A DNA stretch of 64,000 bases from Lachnospiraceae bacterium (lineage in GTDB: Bacteria; Bacillota; Clostridia; Lachnospirales; Lachnospiraceae), in NCBI GenBank assembly GCA_030531165.1, contig JAUNOI010000004.1, forward strand, positions 1 through 64,000, given 5' to 3'. How positions within the stretch are numbered: the first letter of the stretch is position 1; every line of letters starts with the position of its first letter. A model generated the notes under the pieces. The model saw only the letters and a list, made by a program, of their open reading frames with translations. It searched no databases and was not told the origin of the DNA. Shown one piece after another: positions 52,725 through 62,662 of the stretch. Both the position numbers and the translations under genes were made by a program.

Positions 52725-53867
52725 TTATTTTACTCCCATCCATCCGGAAATAACCATCATCTGAACTTCTGAAGTTCCTTCATAGATTTCTGTAATTTTG
52801 GCATCGCGCATCATTCTTTCGATCGGATAATCTTTCGTATATCCGTATCCACCAAATAACTGTAAACAACGCGTCGTAACATCCATTGCATTTCGAGATG
52901 CCACTAATTTTGCCATAGCCGCTTTATGAGAGAATGGTTCGTGATCATCTTTTGCAGCTGCTGCCTGATACACGAGTAATTTTGCAGCTTCAGTATTCGC
53001 TCTCATCTGTGCTAATTCAAACTGCGTATTTTGGAACTGGGAAATACGACGTCCAAACTGTTTTCTTTCCTGTACGTATTTTACCGTTTCCTCAATTGCC
53101 CCTTCAGCAATACCAAGTGCCTGTGCAGCAATTCCGACACGTCCGCCGTCTAATGTCATCATCGCATATTTGAATCCTTTTCCAATCTCGCCGACTAAGT
53201 TTTCTTTTGGAACGATACAGTCTTCAAAGATCAATTCGCATGTAGAAGATGCGCGGATACCCATCTTATCTTCTAATTTTCCAATGGAAAATCCTTCAAA
53301 TCCCTTTTCGACGATAAATGCCGAAATTCCCTTTGTTCCTTGTGATTTATCCGTCATGGCCAATACGAAAAATACATCTGCAACCCCTGCATTTGTAATA
53401 AAAATCTTAGAACCGTTTAATACCCAGTGGTCTCCTGCGTCAACCGCAACCGTCTGTTGTCCTGATGCATCCGTACCTGCATTTGGTTCCGTCAGAGCAA
53501 ATGCTCCGATCCATTCACCCGTACACAGTTTTGGAAGATATTTCTTCTTCTGTTCTTCGGTTCCAAACTGATAGATCGGCGTTGCACATAAAGATGTATG
53601 AGCCGATACGATAACACCTGTCGTACCGCAGTATTTGCTCAGTTCTTCAACTGTCTGAATATACGCTAACGTATCCATCCCTGATCCGCCATATTCCTCC
53701 GGAAACGGAATTCCCATTAATCCCATCTCTGCCATCATTTTTACATTTTCCATTGGAAATTCTTCCGTCTGATCGATTTCAGCAGCTAACGGTTTTACTT
53801 CGTTGACTGCAAAATCATGTACCATTTCCAATATATCCTGATGCATCTCATCCTGTTTAAAATCCAT
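52725..53867 (-). CDS. short-chain acyl-CoA dehydrogenase
   Basis: The 380-residue flavoprotein begins MDFKQDEMHQDILEMVHDFA and has the family signatures GAFALTEPNAGTD, KIFITNAGVADVF and QLFGGYGYTKDYPIERMMRDAKI. The catalytic Glu is in IYEGTSEVQ, the form found in butyryl-CoA dehydrogenase. It is the last gene of a lactate/Etf operon, so it probably exchanges electrons with the EtfAB encoded upstream. The acyl substrate is not determined. Confidence 0.9.
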   Translation of the reverse strand: MDFKQDEMHQDILEMVHDFAVNEVKPLAAEIDQTEEFPMENVKMMAEMGLMGIPFPEEYGGSGMDTLAYIQTVEELSKYCGTTGVIVSAHTSLCATPIYQFGTEEQKKKYLPKLCTGEWIGAFALTEPNAGTDASGQQTVAVDAGDHWVLNGSKIFITNAGVADVFFVLAMTDKSQGTKGISAFIVEKGFEGFSIGKLEDKMGIRASSTCELIFEDCIVPKENLVGEIGKGFKYAMMTLDGGRVGIAAQALGIAEGAIEETVKYVQERKQFGRRISQFQNTQFELAQMRANTEAAKLLVYQAAAAKDDHEPFSHKAAMAKLVASRNAMDVTTRCLQLFGGYGYTKDYPIERMMRDAKITEIYEGTSEVQMMVISGWMGVK

Positions 53868-53963
53868 ACCTATTTCCTCCTATTTTTATTTATCCATATC
53901 TGTTATAAGAAATAATCAATCATCGTACTACGAATACTCAATATAGAACTGTCTATAAAATTT

Positions 53964-54971
53964 TTATGCTTTCTGTGCTTTAAATGCTGCAGTCAATGCC
54001 GGAACTACTTCATTTAAATTACCGACAATTCCATAATCAGCAACATCAAAAATCGGCGCATCCGCATCTTTATTGATTGCAACGATTGTGTCAGATCCCG
54101 AGATTCCCGCTACGTGCTGAATCGCTCCTGAAATACCAATTGCAAAATACAACTTAGGTGCTACCGTCTTACCGGACTGTCCAACCTGATGTGCATGCGG
54201 CATCCATCCTGCATCGACTACCGCACGGCTACAACCAACCGTTGCTCCGAGTACTTCTGCCAGTTCTTCCAACTGTTTAAATCCGTCTGCCGATCCAACT
54301 CCACGTCCGCCTGATACGATAATCTCGGCTTCTTCCAAATTGATTGCTTCCGCTATTTCATTTACTCGTTCTACCAGCTTTGTTCGAATTTCTTCCGGTG
54401 CCACCGTAATCTCTTCCTTTACGATTTCTCCGGTGCGTGATTCATCATATGCACCCTTTTTGAATACTCCCGGACGAACCGTTCCCATCTGCGGGCGGTG
54501 ATCCGGACACATGATCGTAGCCATTAGGTTACCACCGAATGTAGGACGGGTCCATGCAATGTTTCCGGTTTCTTCATCAATATCGATTGCCGTACAGTCT
54601 GCAGTCAATCCAGTCTTAATTCTGCAGGAAACTCTCGGTCCGAGATCACGTCCGTTATTCGTTGCACCGATCATCAATGTTTCCGGTTTATATTTTTCAA
54701 TCAAGGTAACTAATGCTTTTGCAAAGGCATCGGTCGAATAATATTCAAATTCCGGTCCATCTACAATGATTGCGGAATCCGCACCATAACAGATTGCATC
54801 TTTTGCAACGCCTTCGATATCTTTTCCGATTACGACCGCAACGAGAGGACATCCTTTCTGCTGTGCCAGCGGCTTTGCTACATTGATTAATTCATATCCG
54901 ACATTTTTTGCTTTTCCACATTCTGTTTCAATGAATACCCAAATATTCTTATAATCCTGAAGATTGCTCAT
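53964..54971 (-). CDS. etfA: electron-transfer flavoprotein, alpha subunit (LctC-like)
   Basis: The 335-residue protein has the EtfA C-terminal FAD domain: SGGRGVGSADGF, GCSRAVVDAGWMPHAHQVGQSGKTVAPKLYFAIG, and ISGAIQHVAGISGSDTIVAIN. No ferredoxin-like Cys cluster precedes the N-terminal domain. With EtfB it carries electrons between lactate dehydrogenase LctD and a partner. It starts 12 bases after EtfB. Confidence 0.94.
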   Translation of the reverse strand: MSNLQDYKNIWVFIETECGKAKNVGYELINVAKPLAQQKGCPLVAVVIGKDIEGVAKDAICYGADSAIIVDGPEFEYYSTDAFAKALVTLIEKYKPETLMIGATNNGRDLGPRVSCRIKTGLTADCTAIDIDEETGNIAWTRPTFGGNLMATIMCPDHRPQMGTVRPGVFKKGAYDESRTGEIVKEEITVAPEEIRTKLVERVNEIAEAINLEEAEIIVSGGRGVGSADGFKQLEELAEVLGATVGCSRAVVDAGWMPHAHQVGQSGKTVAPKLYFAIGISGAIQHVAGISGSDTIVAINKDADAPIFDVADYGIVGNLNEVVPALTAAFKAQKA

Positions 54972-54983
54972 GTTTTCGTCCTC

Positions 54984-55787
54984 CTATAAAATTTTTGCAT
55001 CATAAATCAATTTTACAACTTCATTTGCTGCTGCATCCGGTTCTAAACCTTCTAATTTTACGCCGTTCTTTTCATTTACCGGTGTATATGTTTTCTTGAC
55101 TCTTGTAGGAGAACCTTTCAATCCGCAGTTTTCCAGGTTAATTCCTGTCAAATCTTCTTCCGTTAATACAGGAATTTCTTTTCTCTTTGCCGCCATTTTG
55201 CTCTTGATCGTCGGATAGCGTGGTTCATACGGAAGTTTTACTACCGTAACGACTGCCGGCAGTTTTGTCGAGATCATATCATATCCAGCATCACATTCAC
55301 GTTTTACTTGAATCTCTCCGTCTTTTTCCACGATATCAAGTGCATAGGTAATCTGTGCAAGATCAAGATGTTCTGCAATCTCCGGTCCAACTTGAGCAGT
55401 ATCTCCATCTGTCGCCTGCTTTCCACAAAGGATCAAATCAAATTTTAATCCTTCTTTTTCTTCCACTGCCTTGATTGCTTCCGAAAGGATGTAGCTCGTT
55501 GCCAATGTATCGGAACCGCCAAACTTACGACTTGATATCAGGTATGCGGAATCCGCTCCTACCGAAAGACACGATTTTAACGCTTCCTTTGCCTGTTCTG
55601 GTCCCATTGAGATCACAACGACTTTTCCGCCTAATTTTTCTTTCAGACGCACACCGACTTCCTGCGCATAAGTATCAAATGGATTTACAATACTAGGAAC
55701 TCCTTTACGGATCAGAGTATGAGTAACAGGATCTACTTTAATTTCATTCGTATCAGGTACTTGTTTTATGCAAACACAAATATTCAT
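54984..55787 (-). CDS. etfB: electron-transfer flavoprotein, beta subunit (LctB-like)
   Basis: The 267-residue protein starts MNICVCIKQVPDTNEIKVDP and has the adenine-nucleotide pocket GKQATDGDTAQVGPEIAEHL, as in EtfB. It forms a dimer with EtfA. In Acetobacterium-type systems this pair couples lactate oxidation by NAD+ to ferredoxin oxidation through flavin-based confurcation. Here the same arrangement is inferred from the genes next to it. Confidence 0.94.
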   Translation of the reverse strand: MNICVCIKQVPDTNEIKVDPVTHTLIRKGVPSIVNPFDTYAQEVGVRLKEKLGGKVVVISMGPEQAKEALKSCLSVGADSAYLISSRKFGGSDTLATSYILSEAIKAVEEKEGLKFDLILCGKQATDGDTAQVGPEIAEHLDLAQITYALDIVEKDGEIQVKRECDAGYDMISTKLPAVVTVVKLPYEPRYPTIKSKMAAKRKEIPVLTEEDLTGINLENCGLKGSPTRVKKTYTPVNEKNGVKLEGLEPDAAANEVVKLIYDAKIL

Positions 55788-55801
55788 TTTATTTCCTCCT
55801 T

Positions 55802-57214
55802 CTATAAGCGGTAGCAGACTTTACCTGGATTTAAGATCATCTTTGGATCAAATACGCGTTTAATTCCTTCCATGATCGCCATATTGGTTTCTCCAACGGA
55901 ATCAACAAGATATTTTACTTTTCCTGATCCAATACCGTGTTCACCGGATACAAGGCCTCCTACATCGGTTGCTTCTTTATAAATAATGTCAAAGAATTTA
56001 TCAACTCTTTCTTTAAATACATCTTCTTCTAAATCGTTTGAACACTGATAAATATGTAAATTGCCATCACCGGCATGTCCAAATGATTTGATCGTCAATT
56101 CACATTCCTCACCTGTTTTATTTACAAATTCCAGATAATCGGCAATTTTGTTTACCGGAACAACGACGTCACATTCATCTAAAAGTTTCGTTTCTTCCAT
56201 AATTGCTTCAAGGAACGAAGAGCGAGCTGCCCATGCGTCTTTCATCTTGGAAGGTGTATCCGCTACTAAAACATCAATTGCTCCTGCCTCCAGTACTAAC
56301 TCTGCTGCCTGTTCAATCAAGGTATCGACTTCTTCTTCGGAATTTCCGTCCAAAGTTACAAGCAGATATGCTCCAATTTCAATGCCTTCTAATTCCTGAG
56401 GGAATACAGATTTTCCGATATATCTTTCCGATGCAAGAACGATTTCCCTTTCCATAAATTCAATTGCCTGTGGATCCATATGTGCCATCTTAAATTTTGG
56501 TACAGTATCCAGTGCTGTATGCAGATCTTCAAACGGAATGATCAGCGATGCAACTACTTTTGGTGCAGGAATAATCTTTAATGTTAATTCGGTAATGATT
56601 CCAAGCGTACCTTCGGAACCGATCATTAAATTCAATAAAGAATATCCGGATGATGTTTTTGAAACAGTCGCTCCCAAATGTGTAATCTCACCTGTTGGCA
56701 AAACGACTGTCATTGCTCTTACATAATCACGGGTTGCACCATATTTGACAGCTCTCATACCGCCGGCATTCGTTGCAACATTTCCACCAACACAAGCGAA
56801 TTTTTCGCCCGGATCCGGCGGATATAACATTCCTTTGGATTGTGCATCTTCTGCCAGATCATTTAGTAATACACCTGCTTCGATCTCTACTACAAAATTT
56901 TCCATATCGTAGGACTTGATCTTATTCATCTTAGAAATATCGATCAGAACGCCTCCATAAAGTGGTACAGCGCCTCCCGCAAGTCCCGTACCAGCTCCTC
57001 TTGGAGTTACCGGAATATTGTTGTCATAGCAGATTTTCATAACTGCAGCAACCTCTTCTGTGGAACGAGGCTGTACTGCCATGTCCGGCATACGTGTTCC
57101 GTAAATCGGCATTTCATCTTTCGCATAATCCGGATTGATTTCGTCGCCTAAAAATACGTGATCAGAAACCGCTTTGATCTGGTCGATAATCTCCGGTGTC
57201 AATTGATTGTACAT
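55802..57214 (-). CDS. lctD: FAD-dependent lactate dehydrogenase, GlcD/LctD type
   Basis: The 470-residue protein has a vanillyl-alcohol-oxidase-type FAD domain (PRGAGTGLAGGAVP, GGNVATNAGGMRAVKYG, IGSEGTLGIITELTL) and the GlcD C-terminal domain with KSFGHAGDGNLHIY and SGEHGIGSGK. It oxidises lactate (probably the D form) to pyruvate and passes electrons to EtfBA, whose genes follow 14 bases downstream. It lacks a membrane anchor. Confidence 0.92.
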   Translation of the reverse strand: MYNQLTPEIIDQIKAVSDHVFLGDEINPDYAKDEMPIYGTRMPDMAVQPRSTEEVAAVMKICYDNNIPVTPRGAGTGLAGGAVPLYGGVLIDISKMNKIKSYDMENFVVEIEAGVLLNDLAEDAQSKGMLYPPDPGEKFACVGGNVATNAGGMRAVKYGATRDYVRAMTVVLPTGEITHLGATVSKTSSGYSLLNLMIGSEGTLGIITELTLKIIPAPKVVASLIIPFEDLHTALDTVPKFKMAHMDPQAIEFMEREIVLASERYIGKSVFPQELEGIEIGAYLLVTLDGNSEEEVDTLIEQAAELVLEAGAIDVLVADTPSKMKDAWAARSSFLEAIMEETKLLDECDVVVPVNKIADYLEFVNKTGEECELTIKSFGHAGDGNLHIYQCSNDLEEDVFKERVDKFFDIIYKEATDVGGLVSGEHGIGSGKVKYLVDSVGETNMAIMEGIKRVFDPKMILNPGKVCYRL

Positions 57215-57292
57215 AATTTTCCTCCTTAAAATTTTTCGTTGATGTTTATAATGATTGATAAAAAGTTCTATTGTTTCCGTATCTAATCCTAA

Positions 57293-58840
57293 TTAAAGTC
57301 CAATCAGCGACCCTGCATAACAGATGATTCCTGCCAGAATCACATACAATAGGAAATACTTAAATACGGCTCCCAAAAGTTTGCTCTCCGAACCTACTGC
57401 ATTGATCGCTCCTGCTCCAATTGCGATTCCCTGCGGACAGATCATCTTACCGATACCGGCTCCAAAGACATTCGCAGCGGCCATCCAGGTCGGGTTCAGG
57501 CCTAAAGTTGATGCTGTTTCGCTCTGTAACCCGCCGAAAAGAACACAAGTAGATGTTCCTGACCCGGTTACGAATGCCCCCAATGCTCCAATCAATGGTG
57601 CAATAAGCGGATAGAAAGAACCGGCTACAACTACCAGCAGTTTTGCTATATCGGAGATCATGCCGCTGTAACCCATGATTTTTGCTGTTGCCATAACGGA
57701 ACAGATAGTAAGAATTGTTTTCCAGTATTTTTTCAAAGTTTCCGCTAAAACTTCAATCATATCTTTTACAGTTGCCTTTTGAATAAAGCCACCGATAATA
57801 GCCGCAATAAAGATCATAATACCCGGCGTATTGATCCAACTAAAACTCAACGCATTTCCCTGTTCTCCTGCATACACAACGACTGTACTCTTAATATCAG
57901 CGATCGCATTGTGGATTGGAGGACAAAGCGTCGAAGTAATCATTAATAAAACAAAGATCAAAATAAAGGAACTCCATGCTTTCACGCCTTCACTGATGGT
58001 CAATGACTTTTCTTCCCCGTTTTCTTCTTTCAATTCAATGGCATATGCTTCGTCCTGATTTTTATTAAAAATCTTTGCTGCTGCAATCATGCAGATCATC
58101 GAACAGATCGAGCCGATGATATTTGGAAGCTCTGGTCCAAGAAATTCCGCTGCGATCAGCCATGGAATCGTAAATGACAGTGCCGCAACAAGCGTCGTCG
58201 GTATCATTCCTTTTAATGCCTTTATCCCTTTTCCGCAAATGCAGACCATGATAAACGGCGACAGAAATGTCAAAATGAACTGAATGACCGCTACACTTCC
58301 CGAAAGTGCAAGCAGATTCGTTCCGGTTACAGATGAAAGCGTAACCGTTGGAACTCCAACCGAACCAAATGCAGTCGGCGTCGAATTTACGACCAGACAG
58401 CCAACAACCGCACTCATTGGATCCAATCCGATTCCTGCCAGCATGGATGCCGGAATCGCAACTGCCGTTCCGAATCCTGCCATACCTTCCATGAAGTTTC
58501 CAAATCCCCAACCGATAATCAGGGCCAGAACCCTCTGATCCGTCGAGACACTCGCCAACATCTTTTTGATCAATTCGATCGCTCCAGTTTTTAATGTCAA
58601 GTTATAAGTGAATAATGCTGCAATAATTACCAGACAGATTGGCCATAATGCATTTAGGATTCCTTCTAATGCGGCGGTTGCCGTACAGATCACATTCAAC
58701 TTCCAATAAGCGACTGAAAGAACCATTGTGATCAACAATGCGATGACGCACGCCTTGTGTCCTGCCATCTTCAATCCGCTTAGTGCAATGATCAGCCAAA
58801 TAATCGGTAATATCGCAAGTATAAATTTTAGTAGTAACAA
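57293..58840 (-). CDS. lctP: L-lactate permease family transporter (second copy)
   Basis: I start at the TTG at 58840, seven bases after GGAGG, giving 515 residues that begin LLLKFILAILPIIW as in the first copy. The longer frame to 58930 has no ribosome site. The LctP hallmarks GWGFGNFMEGMAGFGTAVAIP, STPTAFGSVGVPTVTL and GSGTSTCVLFGG are all present. It brings lactate in for the LctD/Etf pathway of the same operon. A palindromic operator overlaps the region just before its start. Confidence 0.93.
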   Translation of the reverse strand: MLLLKFILAILPIIWLIIALSGLKMAGHKACVIALLITMVLSVAYWKLNVICTATAALEGILNALWPICLVIIAALFTYNLTLKTGAIELIKKMLASVSTDQRVLALIIGWGFGNFMEGMAGFGTAVAIPASMLAGIGLDPMSAVVGCLVVNSTPTAFGSVGVPTVTLSSVTGTNLLALSGSVAVIQFILTFLSPFIMVCICGKGIKALKGMIPTTLVAALSFTIPWLIAAEFLGPELPNIIGSICSMICMIAAAKIFNKNQDEAYAIELKEENGEEKSLTISEGVKAWSSFILIFVLLMITSTLCPPIHNAIADIKSTVVVYAGEQGNALSFSWINTPGIMIFIAAIIGGFIQKATVKDMIEVLAETLKKYWKTILTICSVMATAKIMGYSGMISDIAKLLVVVAGSFYPLIAPLIGALGAFVTGSGTSTCVLFGGLQSETASTLGLNPTWMAAANVFGAGIGKMICPQGIAIGAGAINAVGSESKLLGAVFKYFLLYVILAGIICYAGSLIGL

Positions 58841-59173
58841 TTTTCTTCCTCCGTGCAAATTGGGTAATCCAATTTGATTAAAAATGTGTCTACTTTCCCG
58901 ATTTTTCCCCGAAAAGCAGTTAATTATCACGCATACATATATAAATTATTTTATTATTGGGTCACCCATTTATTATGGTTTTATTGTAATACTTCCTAAT
59001 TTTATTTGCAAGCTTTTTATTTTTTTCAGCATTTTAACGAAATTTGAGCAATTTATTTGTCTAATATAACAATAATTGGGTGACCCTTTTTGTACACTTT
59101 GCAAAAAGAATCACCCAATTATTTAGTACCATTCACTAATTACTTTTTAAATAAATTTCATATCATTCTTTCC
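58841..59173 (-). promoter_or_regulatory. lactate operon promoter with GntR-type operator array
   Basis: The promoter is TTGCAA (59006-59011), 17 bases, TACAAT (58983-58988) on the minus strand. Boxes of the GGGTNACCC type occur at 58857-58875 (AAATTGG-5-CCAATTT), 58956-58970 (TGGGTCACCCA), 59074-59088 (TTGGGTGACCC) and, reversed, near 59109-59120. The last two form one long inverted repeat (59071-59123). No gene is in this 333-base stretch. The boxes suit the GntR protein encoded at 51782. Confidence 0.72.
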
Positions 59174-61753
59174 CTACTCCATCTTTTGCATCCGCTCCAC
59201 AACACTGACTTTCTTCATGTTACGATAACAAACTAACGGCACGATCATCACGACTGCAATGATAAGTGGAATACAAAGCATAATCGGCATTACGGTAAAT
59301 TTCCATGTAAAAAAGAAGAAGCTGTTGCCAATCGGACGCACAACCGTTACACTCAGCGCTGCACTTAAGATCAATGCAATGATAATGGTAAATATCGCAT
59401 AATACCCGCCCTCAAAACATAACATCTCTTTTAACTGTTTTCCGGTCATCCCAACTGCCTCCATCATCGCAAATTCCTGTTTTCGCGATAAAACAGAAGT
59501 CACGATCGTATTGATAAAATTCAAGATACCGATCATCGCAAGAATCAGTGCGAGCAGCCCTCCTACCGTTGTATACATATTTTTATATGAATCGAATTCC
59601 TGTACAATGCTTGCTTTTGAAGTATAAGTTAGATCCGGATTGACCGTTTCACAATAATCAGACAGCCATGTTCCAACTTTCTCCTCCTGTTTTTCATCCA
59701 CGTTAAATACCGTTCGCATCGGGTTTTGTTCTCCCATCAAATCCAGAAATTCATTCTCCGGCAAGATGTAATTGCACTCGAAGATTCCAAAATGCTGAAT
59801 TCCACACGCATATGGCATCTCGGCAACTGCAAGTACTTCGTATTCTTTGCTTTCCCCATTTTCATTGCTGATTCTCACCTTTTCTCCCGGCTGAAAATAA
59901 TCAATGCTTTTATCATCGTCCATCCTCCATCTGGACGCAATCACATAGTTTCCACTCGAGAACTTCTTCCAATCGAGTTCGCCTTCTATATTCTCCAGCT
60001 TTTCCATAACCATTTTTCCAATTCCGTAAACCTTTCCGTCCACAAAGCGATCTTTTCGATATTCTTCAATATCCGGACCGTCCTCACCCATCGTATTCTG
60101 AAAATATTTTTGAAAATCCTCGTTTTCAAATATCCGCTTTTCAACTAATGCATAGGATTCATCGGTAAATGTCGGATTAATTTCTTTTAAATATATATTT
60201 CCGATTTCCTCAATTCCCTTCTGCTCTTTCAGAGCCTTCTGAAATTCTTTTGTCACACCGTCTGTAACGATTGCGTTATAATCAACGGAAAAATTATCCA
60301 GTGTTGCATCTGAAACAGAATAGTCACTGACCACCATCGAGGATACGAATTTGTCGACATCAAATCCCTGTACAAGACTATAAATGCTGTTTAACAGCAC
60401 CAGCGCCAGTGACAACGATGCAACGACAATCGCCATCTTCTTTTTATTTCTGCAAATATTCTGAAATGCCATTGCCCTCGGAGTGACCTTTTTTGTCTTC
60501 TTCATTTTCTGCTTTTTCCTGCTCCCTGCCTGCTGCCCTTCTGTATACCGGACTGCCTCTACCGGAGAAATTCTGGATGCCATTCGGCACGGCTTAATAC
60601 AGCTGAGCAATACAGTAAGAAAAGCAAATGCCGCTGCTCCGGCAAATACCCATATATTTAACACGATCTTCGTATCTGTACTGCTTGATCCGAATATCAA
60701 GTTTCCCATAATCACCGGCAGCAGGATTTTCCCGATCACAGCTCCAATAATCAATCCGATCGGAATTCCAAAAGCGGATAACATATGTGCCTGCCGACGT
60801 ACAATTTTTCTCAACTGCTTTCCAGTCGTTCCAATCGTCTTTAACAATCCATAATATCGAATATCCTGATATACATGAATATAAAAAATGTTATAAATGA
60901 TCAGGTATCCCGATATCAGTATCACCAAAAGAATACCCGCAATCAAAACTATCGTCTCCGGATCAATTTTTCCTCCCATATATGCCCAGTTAATCCCTGT
61001 ATCTATGCTTTCCGGAAATCCACACCGTTTTGTCAGTTCGTCTGCCTGTTTTTCCAAATGAAAACTCGTTGCGAAATTAAAATCTGCCATAATCCTTCCG
61101 CTGTAATCAGAAGCATCGATATTCCTACCCATCGCCGATGTTACTGGTGTTGGCGCGACTTCGTTCGCATATGCTTTCGATACTGCAACTAGCTGCGCCT
61201 GAGAGATTGTATCCCCATGAAACCATCCGCTTAAAATAAATGTTTTTTCTATCGTTTTCTTACCGACTTTTAATACAAGTGGTACTTTTTCTCCAATCCT
61301 GCATGAGATGCCAAGCCGTTTTAACACAAGATCACTCGTTACGATCTCATCTTTTTTCTTCGGCATATGCCCTTTCTCAGGATAGCAAAAACTCATTTTG
61401 GCATCCAGATCTTCGTAATAACTGACTTCTGTATAAAGCTTCTTTAACTCTTCATTTACTACGTCTCCGACAGCGATACGATACGACACCTCCTTCAGTT
61501 TTTTGTCCGCTTTTACAATATCATATTCCGCCTGCGTCAGATATTTATACCCTGCATGCGCGCTTCCGCCGACCTGCCGCATCGTCGCTTCCTGCTGTTT
61601 TTTGATGATACTTCCTCCGATCGTAAATACGGAAGTAAATAAAACCGTGGTCAATGCAATCGCCAGAATAGCGATCAAATTCCTTGTTTTTCCGGCTTTT
61701 CTCGTTTTGTCAGCAATTTTACGAATCATCTTTTTATTATTTACTCTACGCAT
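59174..61753 (-). CDS. ABC transporter permease, FtsX/MacB family, large
   Basis: The 859-residue protein has an N-terminal membrane helix (about 25-47), a large outer domain (50-260), three helices (260-400), another helix near 440-460, a second outer domain (470-720) and three final helices. FtsX cores appear twice: around YYGLLKTIGTTGKQLRKIV and around FAMMEAVGMTGKQLKEMLC. This layout is that of peptide-export or antimicrobial-resistance permeases. The ATPase is translated just upstream with an 8-base overlap. Confidence 0.88.
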   Translation of the reverse strand: MRRVNNKKMIRKIADKTRKAGKTRNLIAILAIALTTVLFTSVFTIGGSIIKKQQEATMRQVGGSAHAGYKYLTQAEYDIVKADKKLKEVSYRIAVGDVVNEELKKLYTEVSYYEDLDAKMSFCYPEKGHMPKKKDEIVTSDLVLKRLGISCRIGEKVPLVLKVGKKTIEKTFILSGWFHGDTISQAQLVAVSKAYANEVAPTPVTSAMGRNIDASDYSGRIMADFNFATSFHLEKQADELTKRCGFPESIDTGINWAYMGGKIDPETIVLIAGILLVILISGYLIIYNIFYIHVYQDIRYYGLLKTIGTTGKQLRKIVRRQAHMLSAFGIPIGLIIGAVIGKILLPVIMGNLIFGSSSTDTKIVLNIWVFAGAAAFAFLTVLLSCIKPCRMASRISPVEAVRYTEGQQAGSRKKQKMKKTKKVTPRAMAFQNICRNKKKMAIVVASLSLALVLLNSIYSLVQGFDVDKFVSSMVVSDYSVSDATLDNFSVDYNAIVTDGVTKEFQKALKEQKGIEEIGNIYLKEINPTFTDESYALVEKRIFENEDFQKYFQNTMGEDGPDIEEYRKDRFVDGKVYGIGKMVMEKLENIEGELDWKKFSSGNYVIASRWRMDDDKSIDYFQPGEKVRISNENGESKEYEVLAVAEMPYACGIQHFGIFECNYILPENEFLDLMGEQNPMRTVFNVDEKQEEKVGTWLSDYCETVNPDLTYTSKASIVQEFDSYKNMYTTVGGLLALILAMIGILNFINTIVTSVLSRKQEFAMMEAVGMTGKQLKEMLCFEGGYYAIFTIIIALILSAALSVTVVRPIGNSFFFFTWKFTVMPIMLCIPLIIAVVMIVPLVCYRNMKKVSVVERMQKME

Positions 61754-62429
61754 TTACTTCACCGCCTTTTCGGATTTTCCCATCCTCAATACGGATGATC
61801 CGATCAGCCATCTGCGCAATTTCTTCATTATGCGTAATCATGATGATCGTCTGTCCGAACCGTTCTCCGGTCACTTTCAACAGCCCGAGCACATCCTGAC
61901 TCGTTCTTGAATCGAGATTACCCGTCGGTTCATCAGCAAGCAAAATCGCCGGTTTCGCCGCAAGTGCTCTCGCGATTGCGACTCTCTGCTGCTGCCCTCC
62001 CGAAAGTTCATTTGGCAGACTATTCCGCTTTTCCTGCAATCCAAGCGCTGCAATCACCTGATTCATATACCCCTGATCTACCGTATTCCCATCGAGTTCA
62101 ATCGGAAGTACGATATTCTCATACACATTTAATACCGGCACAAGATTATAACTCTGAAACACAAATCCGATCTTTCTCCTCCGAAATACACACAGCGCGT
62201 CATCTTTCAACGTCAAAATGTCCTTGTCATCCACATATACGTTTCCGGAAGTCGGCCGGTCAAGTCCTCCAAGCATATGAAGCAGCGTAGACTTACCGCT
62301 TCCGCTTGTCCCAACGATTGCGACAAATTCTCCCCGCTCCACTTCAAGATCGATGCCGTCCAGAGCTTTTACCTGATTTTCCCCGCTACCATAATACTTT
62401 TTTAAATTCTTCGTCCTTAATACTTTCAT
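61746..62429 (-). CDS. ABC transporter ATPase, MacB/LolD type
   Basis: The start is the ATG at 62429 (MKVLRTKNLKKYYG), which has AAAGGAG upstream. The frame to 62480 runs into the dispersed repeat. The 227-residue protein has Walker A GTSGSGKST, Q-loop FQSYNLVPVLNV, signature LSGGQQQR, Walker B ILLADEPTGNLD and H-loop ITHN. This is typical of ATPases for FtsX-like permeases. The TCS genes to its right probably regulate it. Confidence 0.93.
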   Translation of the reverse strand: MKVLRTKNLKKYYGSGENQVKALDGIDLEVERGEFVAIVGTSGSGKSTLLHMLGGLDRPTSGNVYVDDKDILTLKDDALCVFRRRKIGFVFQSYNLVPVLNVYENIVLPIELDGNTVDQGYMNQVIAALGLQEKRNSLPNELSGGQQQRVAIARALAAKPAILLADEPTGNLDSRTSQDVLGLLKVTGERFGQTIIMITHNEEIAQMADRIIRIEDGKIRKGGEVNA

Positions 62430-62465
62430 GAAAACTCCTTTCCGCCGTCCTTGTGCCTTCGCACA

Positions 62466-62561
62466 AACCGGATGAAACACGCTCTGCGAGTTTCATCGGT
62501 TCGCGTGCGGCGGCAAATGGAAATGCAAGTATTTCCGCTTGCCTTGTGCCTTCGCGTAAAT
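62466..62561. repeat. 96-bp structured dispersed repeat, copy B
   Basis: This copy matches 14691-14786 at 91 of 96 positions. One of the two changes in the hairpin arm (C to T) keeps a G-U pair. A further piece, CCTTGTGCCTTCGC, occurs at 62449-62462 and again at 62543-62556 inside the repeat, as if a longer tandem unit of about 94 bases had been present. It lies between the ABC ATPase gene and a terminator. Confidence 0.9.
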
Positions 62562-62590
62562 AAAAAAAGACAGCTTTCTACTGTCTTTAT
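62562..62590. terminator. terminator downstream of histidine kinase
   Basis: An 8-bp stem AAAGACAG/CTGTCTTT preceded on the plus strand by A7, which gives a T-run on the minus strand. It ends the two-component operon. Confidence 0.75.
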
Positions 62591-62662
62591 TCTATCATTC
62601 GGTTCTTTCCCGCCTCTTTCAAAAATCTAACAGTTCTGAAAGAATTGATCAATCCCCGAATT

